Shown here piece by piece: positions 1-10,627 of a stretch of 64,000 bases of DNA; within the stretch, counting starts at the first letter, position 1; every line of letters begins with the position of its first letter. The stretch covers positions 3,229,001-3,293,000 of the forward strand of contig OU015567.1 in assembly GCA_907165135.1 (NCBI GenBank), read 5' to 3'. The translations under genes were made by a program, and so were the position numbers. This DNA is from Oikopleura dioica. Taxonomy: Eukaryota; Chordata; Appendicularia; Copelata; Oikopleuridae. The notes beneath the pieces are model-generated. The model saw only the letters and a program-made list of their open reading frames with translations. It ran no database searches and was not told the origin of the DNA.

Positions 1-829
1 TTTGGATTGATAATCGCGTCTAGCGCTTCAACCAGCGTCTTTCCGGAGAACCTGCCTTCTTCTATTTTCTTATTCCATCCGTTGTACCAGGCCATGTTGG
101 TTGAAGGCTCAACGATGTTGTCACCGTGCAATGCCGAGATCGGGATAAAGGGAACGGCTTCAGGGTCGATGCTGATCTGCTTGAGATATTCGGAAATTTT
201 AACGGTGATATAATTGAATCGATTCTCGCTTTTTTACAGATGGTTAAATATTTGAGAATAAGAAAAAAGAACTTACTTTAATATTGACTCCATGTCATCA
301 ACACAAACGATAAAGTCAATGCCAAGAAGACTAACAAGACGAGCATCCTCTCGAATCTGACCGTGCTTTGAGAAACTGGCTTCAACTTCCCTAGCAGAAA
401 GGATAAGGAGGGCACAATCGACCTTGCTTGTAGCAACTCTCATCATTTTTTTGATATCATCAGGTTCGCAAGTATCAATGATATTGGCAGCATACTGAAA
501 ATTATTGTTCTCCTGATAAATGAATGTTTTTTAAACATTGTTCGTTTTAAATTTCCAATAATGTTTATTGCCGCCCTCAATTTGTTCCTCGTCAACGAGT
601 TTGCTCAGAAGAGTTTCATAGTCAATGGATCCTTTTCCACCTGCTGCTTCTTCTCTCTATGAATAAAGCAAATAAATTTTGGCATTAAATGGAGATTTAC
701 TTTTTTGATTCTCTCAAAAGCTCGGCCATCGATACCACCACATTTGAAGATGAGGTGACCGATCGTTGATTTACAGGAATTACTGTCGCCGAGGGTAAGA
801 ATATCAATAGTTGGCTTCTCTGAGCTCAT
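1..829 (-). CDS. EF-1alpha-like GTPase paralog, divergent, partial (3' end outside window)
   Basis: Exons 701-829, 537-656, 277-494 and 1-228 join in phase with GT-AG introns. The protein follows eukaryotic EF-1alpha: the N-terminal GHLIFKCGGIDGRAFERI block, then a stretch like 'CAVLI' to 'KNGQTREHALLA' (here CALLILSAR...KHGQIREDARLV), then a block like FVPISGWHGDNMLEPS (here FIPISALHGDNIVEPS) and KTLVEALDAI. Authentic EF-1alpha delivers aminoacyl-tRNA to the ribosome using GTP. Here the P-loop reads GDSNSCKST, with Cys for the key Gly. The DxPGH switch-II motif is replaced by DTCEPDD, and the NKMD base-specificity motif by VDDME. GTP binding is therefore doubtful. The gene lies 135 bp downstream of the ninjurin-like gene on the same strand. 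It may be a neofunctionalised paralog or a decaying copy; the intact splice sites and frame favour an expressed gene. Confidence 0.8.
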
Positions 830-964
830 GGTTTCAAAAACTCCTGAGAGCAGAAATTTTCGCTACAAACGACTGATGCTTGCACAAAATGAGTCGACTA
901 TTTCCGCTTTACTCGTGAACCCTTTTATTACCAAAGATTATGTCACAAAATTTATGTTGCAGAG

Positions 965-2572
965 TTATGAGGAAAGTTGGAAAGCACCAATCGCAAAGTT
1001 AGAGATACTTAGGGTTATAAGATGAAAATTTGACCCATTTTTCTAGCTTTGTTTAGGGGTCTTATGATACCGTTTAAAAGAGCTCAGAAGCTGAGCTTTT
1101 ATTTGGGCACAATTTCAAGTGGTCTGGGTCATGCCCGCAAGGCAATTTATGGCACCGGAAGTTCTGAAATCTGCACCAGAACTCTTCAATCGATTTTTAC
1201 TATCGAAATTTACTATTCTAGCGCCTCTAGCGGCCACTAAGTTTCGAGTCAGCAGTATTTTATTGGCTTTTTAGGAAGCTCAGACGATGAGCTTTCTTAC
1301 GCACCTGATTTCGAGCTATTTCGAGTGAACCCCAGCCTCCAAAGATTGATTGAAGAGTTCTAGTGCCGATTTCAGAACTTCCGGTGCCATAAATTGCCTT
1401 GCGGGCATGACCCAGACCACTTGAAATTGTGCCCAAATAAAAGCTTATCTTCTGAGCTTTCTAAAACTGTATCATAAGACCCCTAAACAAAGCTAGAAAA
1501 ATGGGTCGAATTTTCATCTGATAACCCTAGAGATACTGATAAGCAGAGCAATGCACATTTCAGCCTTTAGCCACTTCTTTCCAAGGCGAGCGACGGCTGG
1601 AATTTCCGAGGAAAAATCTCCAACCCATGGGATTCCTCGTTGCTTTCCGACGGAGATGAGGCCGTAGATGAGTTGAAGAGCCAAGGATACTAAAATTTGA
1701 TGATAGAGCTTGCTTTAACGCAGGGATGGAAATATGACAAAATTTTCCAACGGCACCGGCACGGCACGGCACAACCAAAATACCCGTGCCGGGGCACGGT
1801 ACGGCACGGCAAGGCACGAAATTCGATAATGGGGTGCCTTAAATTCAAAAATCAAGGTACGGGGCTGAAACGGCCCGAAGGGCCGTCAAGCCCTTAAATT
1901 CAAAAATCAAGGAACGGGGCTGAAACGGCCCGAAGGGCCGTCAAGCCCCTTAAATTCAAAAATCAAGGAACGGGGCTGAAACGGCCCGAAGGGCCGTCAA
2001 GCCCCTTAAATTCAAAAATCAAAGAACGGGAATTAATGTCCTTTATATTTACCGATAATAAAAATTTTATGTAAAAATAGTGTTATACTGTGCCGCGGTG
2101 CCGCCACCAGATTTTATTCTGCGGCACGGTACGGCACGTGCCGTGCCGTACCATGCCGCTGTGCCGTGCCGTGCCGTGCCGCTCAGATTTCCATCCTTTA
2201 ACGTTGAAAACTTACGAATCACGATGACCATTGGGATGTAGAGAGTTGACTGAATGCATTGATTCGGGTTTCGAGATTTTGAGCTCAAGAATTTCGAGCA
2301 ATTCAAAGAACTTAATTCCTGACTGAAACATTCGCGCTCGCAGAAATCCCGTTGTTTCAGCAAATCACTAAAAAACCATAAACTCTTAGAATCTTCATCT
2401 TCAAATACCTGAGGTATTTCGAGCTGGAGACGAAAAGAGCGGAGTTAACGGCTTGCCCAGCTGCGTTCGAAGTATTTCCCTCTTTCTTCGCATTTTCCTC
2501 CGAGCTGTTGTTGTCCGGCCCTTTCCTCAACTGAGGATTCTTGCCGCCACCTTGAAGACCTGGTATGTTCAT
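965..2572 (-). CDS. ninjurin-like two-pass membrane protein, last exon interrupted by a MITE
   Basis: Exon 1 is 2409-2572, exon 2 is 2216-2367, and exon 3 starts at 1689. Exon 3 reads in frame to 1530, where a 520-bp transposon sits, then resumes at 1009 and stops at 965-967. With the element and one target copy removed, the protein has a polar N-terminus, a helix (SALFVSSSKYL) like the ninjurin 'LLxANAxQL' helix, a first membrane segment (YIPMVIVILSLALQLIYGL) and a second (MCIALLISISNFAIGAF) resembling ninjurin's final helix. Ninjurins are plasma-membrane proteins that oligomerise at cell rupture. A second transposon lies harmlessly in intron 2. As assembled, the C-terminal tail is altered unless the element is spliced. 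The family call rests on hydropathy and short motifs. Confidence 0.55.
1010..1529. mobile_element. hAT-like MITE, 520 bp, long inverted arms, 8-bp TSD
   Basis: The two ends are inverted copies beginning TAGGGTTAT(A/C)AGATGAAAAT. The arms stay similar for about 190 bp each, leaving a central spacer around 1200-1340. The octamer GAGATACT directly abuts both ends (1002-1009 and 1530-1537). An 8-bp duplication and a (T/C)AGGG terminus are hallmarks of hAT elements. No transposase is encoded, so it is nonautonomous. It lies in the last coding exon of the ninjurin-like gene. Confidence 0.85.
1721..2196. mobile_element. composite repeat element with hAT-like ends, GC-rich flanks and internal tandem repeat
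   Basis: The left end CAGGGATGGAAAT is mirrored by ATTTCCATCC at the right. The flanking direct repeat CTTTAACG occurs at 1713-1720 and 2196-2203, overlapping the end by one base. Inside the ends lie runs of (GGCAC)n / (GTGCC)n. The core holds a 55-56 bp tandem repeat. The insertion is in intron 2 of the ninjurin-like gene, where it probably does no harm. The hAT assignment comes from the end sequence and the 7-8 bp duplication. Confidence 0.65.
1837..2029. repeat. 55-56 bp tandem repeat with palindromic CGGCCCGAAGGGCCG core
   Basis: Units begin CCTTAAATTCAAAAATCAAG at 1837, 1892, 1948 and 2004, giving about 3.4 copies that are almost identical. Each full unit contains the hairpin CGGCCC-GAA-GGGCCG. 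The repeat lies inside the composite element. Confidence 0.9.
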
Positions 2573-3661
2573 TTTTCTCTCTCTTTATCTGTCAGCTATG
2601 AGACTTCTGAAGTTATGACATGCTGCGCAAGTCGTTAAGTTAGACCTGTTTTATTATTTTCTTTCCGCCCAACTTTTATTGCTGCTCAGAAGACTTTCAT
2701 CAAAAATTTATGCTCCAGCTTTTTATACTCAAGTTTATTATTATCAGTGAGTTGAATTAATAAAATTAAAAACAGCACGATTCTCCGTTAAGAAAACAGC
2801 AGTGTGCAGCAGGCTCATCATCGCAGAAACAACCTGTATTTTGTTCTTCGAAAAATGTAGATTCTGAAATAAACGACTATAAAATATGGTTAAAAACTTA
2901 CTTATTACCAGTTTTTATCGCATTTGGATCGTTGGGAAATGAAAGTGATGAGTTTTTCTTGACTGTCTTGCACCTTTTTCGAAAATGCAATCATGTCGAC
3001 TTGTCATGTGAGTCTTCAGATATTCCATTCTAACAAGAAATCATTATCTGATGAAATCGAACCCGTGAAAATTTACCGAGTAGCAGTGTAGGTACAAAAA
3101 GCGCATTTAAATTTCCGAGCTTCTTCTTGAAAATGCAGGACTCGGTGACGCGTCAGCTCGGCTTTTCTTTTATACTTTCGCTCGTCACCGAAAATTGGGC
3201 ATAAATCGCAGGTGTACTTGAAGAATGATCGATCTCTCCACTTAAAAATCTGTCAATCTTTCATCCAAAGAAGGCAACAAACCGGGTTCCAGCGCCGCGG
3301 AAAAACGCGAGAGCAAGTTCGACCGTCAGAAAGCTGAACATGTCGGGAGAACACAGGATAGCTACTGTATGCTCTCTCTAAACTGCTGGGTGAATTCACG
3401 GGAAATTCTTCTTGATTAGGCTCAATCTTCGGCTCTATTTTCGGCTCTATCTTCGGTTGGATTGAGTGTTTGTCTTCAGGAAATAAAATTGAATCATTCT
3501 CTGCAACAAGCAAACTTAAATTTTGTCCAGGTGGAATCGTGACCACTGTTATCATGACAATTATCAAAATTTTGCCATCAGTGATGCTTTTTAGGTTTTA
3601 TTAACGGCTTATCTAGAGAATTTACGTGCATTTTGCTTGTCTAGGCGACCTGCTTCGACTA
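2573..3661. other. intergenic stretch, no supported gene
   Basis: An open minus-strand frame at 3253-3555 (first ATG at 3555) encodes about 100 residues with a threefold KIEP repeat. It has no signal peptide, domain or clear gene context, so I did not accept it. The remainder is AT-rich, with no domain-bearing frame on either strand. Confidence 0.4.
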
Positions 3662-5984
3662 AGGACGGAAAAAATCCAAATTTAAAAACTTTTTTGGAAC
3701 TTCAATTTTTATTGCTACCATCGAATTCTCCATATTTGAAAACCTAGAAAAAAATTATTTGTTTAGACAGGAGGTCTTCTAAATCTTTTCTAACTATCAT
3801 CTGAAAGAGCAAAAATGCCCTTCAGGAAAAGCTACTTTTAGGAGGGTTGCCGGATTTTTTCTTTTGATTTCTTTGTTGGATCATCAAGAGACAAGTCTAG
3901 GGCAGTCGGCAAACCAAAGAAAATAAGAAAGTTTTGATGTCTTCATGTTTAAAATAGGCATTTAAAAACGTGAAATTCGTCAAAAACAACGAGAAACGTG
4001 AAAAATCGCTTGACGGTCAATAATCGGCATACTAATGAGCTAAAAAAGTCGAACAAGTCAAAGGGAAGATATTTCGAAATAAATGCCTATCGAAATATAT
4101 TTATATATATTAATATATCTATTAATATATATTATCTATATATTATAATATATATTAATAATATATTATCTTCGGGCCTCCAGTCTGATTTTTCTCGAGC
4201 TGGTTCTAATAGAGTCACTTATCATGTACACAAAATTTCACGCGTTTTGAAGTGCAGCGCGACCATTTTTACTATAAATTATTAGATAAGCTTTTATCAG
4301 CTCTAGAATCTGATTTTTCGAGCCTCCAAGCTAATTCCTCTTGACTGAAGTTTGGTTACTGTTAGGTACCCGCATGCAAAATTTCATACAATTTGAGACG
4401 CAGCGCGACCTTTTTGACTTAATTGTATCGAAATTTTAGTAAAATAGCCATTTATAAGTAAGTTTTGGCCCTAGAATCCGAATTTCTAGGGCCTCCGATC
4501 TCATTTTTCGAAAGCAAAGTTAACTGAGTGCATTCTATCATATTGCAAAATTTCAATCGATTTGATGCGCAGCGCGACCATTTTTTAAATAAATTTATAG
4601 AAATATGCATTTATTATTTAATTTTTGCCCCAGAATCAAAACTTGGAGGGCCTCCAACCCAATTTCTCTCAAGCGAGCTAAAATGGGTGTTTTCTATCTG
4701 TCTACAAAATTTCAATCGATTTGATGCGCAGCGCGACCATTTTTTACAAAAATAATAATTATAACCACTATAAAGTAAGTTATCGAAGAAAATTAGTCGC
4801 GCTGCGTCTCAAATCGATTGAAATTTTGTAGACAGATAGAAAACACCCATTTTAGCTCGCTTGAGAGAAATTGGGTTGGAGGCCCTCCAAGTTTTGATTC
4901 TGGGGCAAAATTAAATAATAAATGCATATTTCTTTAAATTTATTTAAAAAATGGTCGCGCTGCGCATCAAATCGATTGAAATTTTGCAATATGATAGAAT
5001 GCACTCAGTTAACTTTGCTTTCGAAAAATGAGATCGGAGGCCCTAGAAATTCGGATTCTAGGGCCAAAACTTACTTATAAATGGCTATTTTACTAAAATT
5101 TCGATACAATTAAGTCAAAAAGGTCGCGCTGCGTCTCAAATTGTATGAAATTTTGCATGCGGGTACCTAACAGTAACCAAACTTCAGTCAAGAGGAATTA
5201 GCTTGGAGGCTCGAAAATCAGATTCTAGAGCTGATAAAAGCTTATCTAATAATTTATAGTAAAATGGTCGCGCTGCACTTCAAAACGCGTGAAATTTTGT
5301 GTACATGATAAGTGACTCTATTAGAACCAGCTCGAGAAAAATCAGACTGGAGGCCCGAAGATTTCGACCATCTTTAAAATAAATGGTTATTTTTAAGCAT
5401 TCAAAAATAATAATTTTCTTGAAAAATTAGTCGTGCTGCGTTTTGAAGAAGCCTAGATAATTTATTTGATTGAAAAGAAGCGAAGTAGTCGAATCTGTGT
5501 TTATTGAAAGAGGAGATCTGAAAGATTAATATATATAAATATATTTCGATAGGCATTTATTTCGAAATATCTTCCCTTTGACTTGTTCGACTTTTTTAGC
5601 TCATTAGTATGCCGATTATTGACCGTCAAGCGATTTTTCACGTTTCTCGTTGTTTTTGACGAATTTCACGTTTTTAAATGCCTATTTTAAACATGAAGAC
5701 ATCAAAACTTTCTTATTTTCTTTGGTTTGCCGACTGCCCTAGACTTGTCTCTTGATGATCCAACAAAGAAATCAAAAGAAAAAATCCGGCAACCCTCCTA
5801 AAAGTAGCTTTTCCTGAAGGGCATTTTTGCTCTTTCAGATGATAGTTAGAAAAGATTTAGAAGACCTCCTGTCTAAACAAATAATTTTTTTCTAGGTTTT
5901 CAAATATGGAGAATTCGATGGTAGCAATAAAAAATTGAAGTTCCAAAAAAAAAGTTTTTTTTAAATTTGGATTTTTTCCGTCCT
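3662..5984. repeat. 2.3-kb palindrome (foldback-like element) with subrepeats
   Basis: The left arm begins AGGACGGAAAAAATCCAAAT at 3662, and its exact reverse complement ends at 5984. The arms match closely over more than 1 kb around a spacer of about 60 bp (4739-4796). The left arm has an AT-rich (TATTAATA)-like segment around 4100-4170 where the right arm keeps about 150 bp of other sequence. Within the arms, a unit of about 150-170 bp with the signature CAAAATTTCA...GCGCGACC recurs at about 4257, 4403, 4572 and 4731, and in inverse in the other arm. No protein is encoded. It could be a foldback transposon or an inverted segmental duplication. Confidence 0.85.
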
Positions 5985-6052
5985 AAGGTAACAAATTCCT
6001 CTCGAGAATCATGATGTTTTATTCATCTTTAATTTACAGTCACATGAGAGTT

Positions 6053-8245
6053 TCAGTCAAGAAGAGTTTTGTAACAAAATTTTGCATATTTTTCTTCAAA
6101 GCCGCTCGATTTGATGATCATTCCGAAATCATTTCCTCCCGGTTGAAGAATTGCGTTCCAATCATGAGAAGTGAGGGAGCCGTCAGCGTAAACAGAAGTC
6201 CACGGCGAAACATCAGAGTCGTCGGGAATAGGCAAGACGATTCTCCATTCGTAAGCGCTAGTTTCCAACTCGAAGCTGATCTTTTCCCGGGTCGTTTCAA
6301 TTTTTTTAAAAAATGAAACTGAAAATTGTCATCTTTTAATACTTTATTCATGCAATTTAACGACCCTGTCCTTATATTGTCCGGCCATTATTTCTCCTTC
6401 GGACCAAACATTTGTAGGATTAAAGGAAACGAGGTCACATGACTCTTCCGAAAGATTGAGTGGCGTTTTGGTTGTCGTGGCAAATGTTAAGGGCTCTCCA
6501 ACAACTTAAAAAATATAAACCAGATGGCATCGAACTGAACTTACTTGTCTGTGTCGTCATTTTGAAGGTCGTGTAGTCAGATCGATCTGATTCTTCTGCC
6601 GCTTCCGTGCATAGCGAAAGATTTTCAATCGGATTTACCGCTGAGCAGCTTTCTTCTGATTGAACTTGAATCGTGAAATCCATCAAATCGTCGACATTGA
6701 AATACGCAGCTTGGAGCTCGTGGCTTGAAGCCTCTGCTGCGTCAGTTCTTGCTCGCCAAAGACCATGAATCGAAACTGGGGAAGACCAGTCGATGTTTAC
6801 TTTCCAAGAATTGACGGGGATGTCGGGAAGTTGGACGGAAAACTCGTAGAAGCAGTTTGAGTCGGTGGAGTTCCAAGTGTTTGTGATGAAAGTAGCATTT
6901 GCCACATCAAGAAGCTGAAAATTTTTGATTATTCAGAAACGATTTTAACGATTTTACTGGCCCAGCAGGTGGTAGCGGACTCCAGAGACAGTTTCAGGCA
7001 AACACAATCAATAAATCTTTGACCGTAAAATTTAAAAGGGTTTAAAAGCGCCAATGTTCCAGCGAATATCATAAGAAATCAAAATGACTGACAAAAAGAT
7101 ACAAAGCTTTTGTTAAGCTTTTCATAGAAATATCACAGAATTTCTCTCTTTCAAAAAATAATTGGTTTTCCAGCGGATGAACTCAAGAAAAATTAAAATG
7201 AATAACGTAAATCCTTATTTGTACTGCAACCATGTTCGTGTTCAATAAAATATGCTTAGTTTTATATTTTGGAAATCCTTTTCCATAGGAAAATTTTCTC
7301 AAGTTAGAACTGTAGTAATGATCTTTACCTCGCAGTTGCAATCTCCAGCACCTTCAGGATGACAGGCTCTTCGTTCAATGCAGAAGTTGTAATCATCTCC
7401 AAACAGGCCATCCTCACACTGGCAAGAGTGACTTCCTTCCTCATTCGTGCAAATTGAGTTCATCGGGCAGGCATCTCCCCTTTCGCATTCATCGACATCA
7501 ACGCACTCGGTATCGTCTTCATTTGCTTCGTAACCAGCTTCGCAAATCAAGCAGGGCTCTTCTCTCGTTTCGTACTCGACTTCGACTTCGCAAAATGGCC
7601 CTTCACAGGTTCGGGTTCGGTTGTAAGAGTCATCGTAGCACTCGCCCCAGTCAGACCAATCCGACCAGACTTGAAGGTCTTCTTGGACGGTGTGGAATTC
7701 AACGCCACTGAAATCGACGCATTTTCCCACTTTGTTCTTCTTGATGTAAACTTTAGCTTCATCGGCTAGTCTTCCCAACTTTTTGGTTTTCCCAACACCT
7801 TTGCAGTAAAACTCAATCGTGTTGTCATCCTGCTTCTTGATGTATTTCGCGGAGTATTTCGATCCGCAGCGGACAGGCTTTTTGAGGTCGGGATGGTCGA
7901 GGCTGACTTCGTAGTCTTTGTAGTCTTTGGCTTCTCCGTCGACAGGAATGGTGATGACAGTGTTGTGGACGAAGACTTCCGTGACGAATTTCGCGACGAG
8001 AGCAGTACCTAAAGGATGAGAAATTAAATGATGATTTTGACCCAAAAAAAATCTTGAGAAAAAAAAAAATTTTATGAAAAACTTCTGAAAGCAGAATTTT
8101 AAATAAAATATTCTCAGTTCTTTCCCTTACCTTGAGTAATTGGGCAATTTTTGCCACCCAAAATCTCTACTTCAAAAGGAACGTTGATTCCTGGAGCATC
8201 TTCGCCAGCAAACACGGTCGAAAAAACGAAAGCGGACAACTTCAT
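6053..8245 (-). CDS. secreted TSP1 / EGF / twin CBM2-like domain protein (522 aa)
   Basis: Exons 8131-8245, 7329-8008, 6545-6914, 6367-6504 and 6053-6318 are consistent in phase. The fourth intron needs a GG-AG boundary. The protein starts with a signal peptide (MKLSAFVFSTVFAG). An unrecognised region of about 140 aa follows, then a thrombospondin type-1 module (WSDWSDWGEC..) and a calcium-binding EGF (DVDECERGDACPMNSICT..). Two regions near residues 270-360 and 400-520 have spaced Trp residues and a late WNAILQPGGNDFG pattern that recall family-2 cellulose-binding modules. This would be an extracellular matrix or house-like protein able to touch cellulose. The EGF and TSP1 calls are firm; the CBM2 call is tentative. 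Confidence 0.7.
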
Positions 8246-9092
8246 AATTATCTTATGAAGAAAGTCGGAGTTATGAAACGAGCATCATGCGCGGTTGGTT
8301 TTATGTGAACGGGAGACGTGATCATGCGCCGCTTCGGGCAAAACACGTACAAAGTGCTCGACGTTTAACGTTACCGCATTTTCTGGGGAATTGAGTAACG
8401 ACTTTATTTTTCAGGAAAAAGAATCAACACGTCCACTGTAAAGGGAATTGACCCCAAGAAGGAGTTTCTTTTTCCTGAGGAAAATCGCCGAAGATTTTCA
8501 TTTTTGCGGACGATCAAGATTAAAAATATAGATTTGCGAACAGATGGTTTGTTTTTTGGAATGAACCTAGGCCAGATGCAGCGTTCTTTTGAAGCAGATT
8601 TTTATCAGATTCCTTTGGAAATAAATACGCAGAAGATCACATTTCGAGCTCAGTCGAGAAAAAACCTTTATTTTTGAAATGATTTTTGAATAGTGGAATG
8701 ATAAAATTTGCAAAAATATAGTTAATTGATAAAATGATTCAAGAACGCAAGAAGAGAGTGAAATCTTGTAAAAGCATTTATAAAATGAGACATTTACATA
8801 TGCTTTCCCGTGAAGGGGGGTTTTGAATAAAGTTAATTAAATAAACAATTATTCAATTTCTGCGTCATCTTATTATTCTGAATAAAGGCTGTTGAAATTA
8901 ATTTTCGAATTTATGTTGATTTATTACGAAACAGTCGAAACATTCGGTTAGACTCTAACCGTTAGAGAAAGTGTTTTCTCAAATTTGAAGCGAGAATTTA
9001 CTCGCGAGAAGATTCCGGCGTCACGATAATCAACAATCTGTCGTTTCTCATGCTGATGAGTTCTGATCAAGTTTACCCTTGTATTTTTGAAA
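8246..9092. other. divergent promoter region, no gene seen
   Basis: This stretch separates the TSP1/EGF gene (minus) from the acid phosphatase (plus). It is AT-rich with no convincing frame or repeat, and probably carries both promoters. Confidence 0.4.
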
Positions 9093-10625
9093 ATGAGAGT
9101 TTTGAGTAACGTGATAGCATGTCTTGCTTCTGCTGAGGTAATTTCTCCAACAGGTAGTCTGACAAGTCTGTATCTGAATTGATCTTTTCCTTTCAAAGGA
9201 AGTTATACTGACTCAAGAGGACTACAACGAGACACTTTCCAGATCAACAAAACCCTCTCTACTGATGACTACCATTTCGTCGTTCTTGGCGATTGGGGAG
9301 GCCGACCAGCTCCGCTTTACACATCCCCGCTTCAAGTTTCTGGGGCCGTTGCGTTGATGAAATACGCAAAACTCTACAAACCAGAATACGTCGTCTCCAT
9401 CGGCGATCATTTCTATTTCAACGGAATCGAATCCGTCCAAGACAGACGCTGGGAAAGAACGTTCGAAAATGTCTATGACTCGGCAGAAATGATGGTTCCT
9501 TGGTACCCAGCAATGGGGAATCACGATTGGGACAAACTCCCGGAAGATACCGAAGGAGATCGACTTGGAAATGGCTGGGCGCAAATTGAGTACTCGGCTC
9601 ATGGAACCGGCCGATGGACTCATCCGGATTTGTTTTTCACGACGGAATATACAACTGGCGATGGAACAATTGTTAAGACAATCGTGATTGATACTCCGAC
9701 GCTGACGGGGGTCTACAGCGGAGAACCTCCACTTCCGGATAGAGATGACCCAAGGTATACTTTCTTTGAAAATCTAGAAAGTCTTTTTTCGCAAATTTCG
9801 GTAACCATAAGATGTCACTTTTATCAAGAAAATTGACATAAATTTTTTTCAAAATTTTGATTGAATTGACCTAAAAAACTTTCAATGTATATCTCTGAAA
9901 ATATCTTCAGGTGTTCAAACTTCTACAATCTCGATTGCCCACTAAAACGCCTCAACCCACTCTTCCCGGAAATCTCTGCCTGGGCGTTTGAATGGATCGA
10001 AGAAGAACTCGTAAAATCTGAGCACGCGGATTACCTCTTCGTTGCCGGCCATTACCAAATTGTTGATACTGGCGGAATTTACGACTACGAGCTATTCCGC
10101 CGCCTCGACCCTCTTTTCGAGAAATACCGCGTCAATGCATTCTTCCAGGGACACAAGCATACCCATGAACACGCAATCAGATCGCCAAAGCTTTTTCCAG
10201 AAAGCGGCGAGGAAAATGAAGGTAGAGAAAGCTTTTCTTTCTGAATGAAAATTATTTTTCAAGGTACTGTTCATTACATAACTACTGGCGCTGGAGCACT
10301 GTTAGGACTGTGTTGTACTTCTAGTGGTTAAATTCAAAGTTTATCTCAAAAACACCAGAAAGACGTAGAAGCAGTCATCTTTGAAATCCTCCAAGCCGGT
10401 CCAAGCCCCCGATCTGGCTGTCACGAGCGCTGGGAAAATTCCGGAAACGACAACGGCCAGGCAATTTGCAAGTACTACTGGTCTACGAGACACATGAACA
10501 GCGGCTTCACCTCCGTTCACGTGACGAAGGAGAGGGCAAAAGTGAGCTTTGTAACTGCAGAAGTAGAGAACCCCGCGGACGATTTTATTGTTGGACATGA
10601 ATATGAACTCTTCCCAAGAAAATAA
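9093..10625 (+). CDS. type-5 (tartrate-resistant, purple) acid phosphatase
   Basis: Exons 9093-9153, 9199-9754, 9911-10221, 10264-10325 and 10359-10625. The last intron (33 bp) fits only as GG-AG. A signal peptide (MRVLSNVIACLASA) leads into a metallophosphatase domain with the family motifs in order: GDWGG, GDHFYFNG, GNHDW, AGHY and GHKHTHEH. Members use an Fe/metal pair to hydrolyse phosphate monoesters in the secretory or lysosomal route. The second motif is normally GDNFY; here the metal-bridging Asn is His, so activity may differ. Length is near that of mammalian ACP5 plus a C-terminal extension. It ends 2 bp from the convergent lectin gene. Confidence 0.88.
10326..10358 (+). other. 33-bp candidate GG-AG intron
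   Basis: The exon before ends in frame ...CTSS and the exon after begins KDVEAVIF. All GT sites nearby are in the wrong phase, while a GG donor at 10326 and an AG at 10358 keep the frame. It is an inferred noncanonical intron. Confidence 0.55.
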
Positions 10626-10627
10626 AT

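Noticed and set aside
3253-3567. Minus-strand frame with KIEP repeats
   Set aside because: Starts at a non-ATG codon or a late ATG. No signal peptide, domain or splice context; the second half reads like random sequence.
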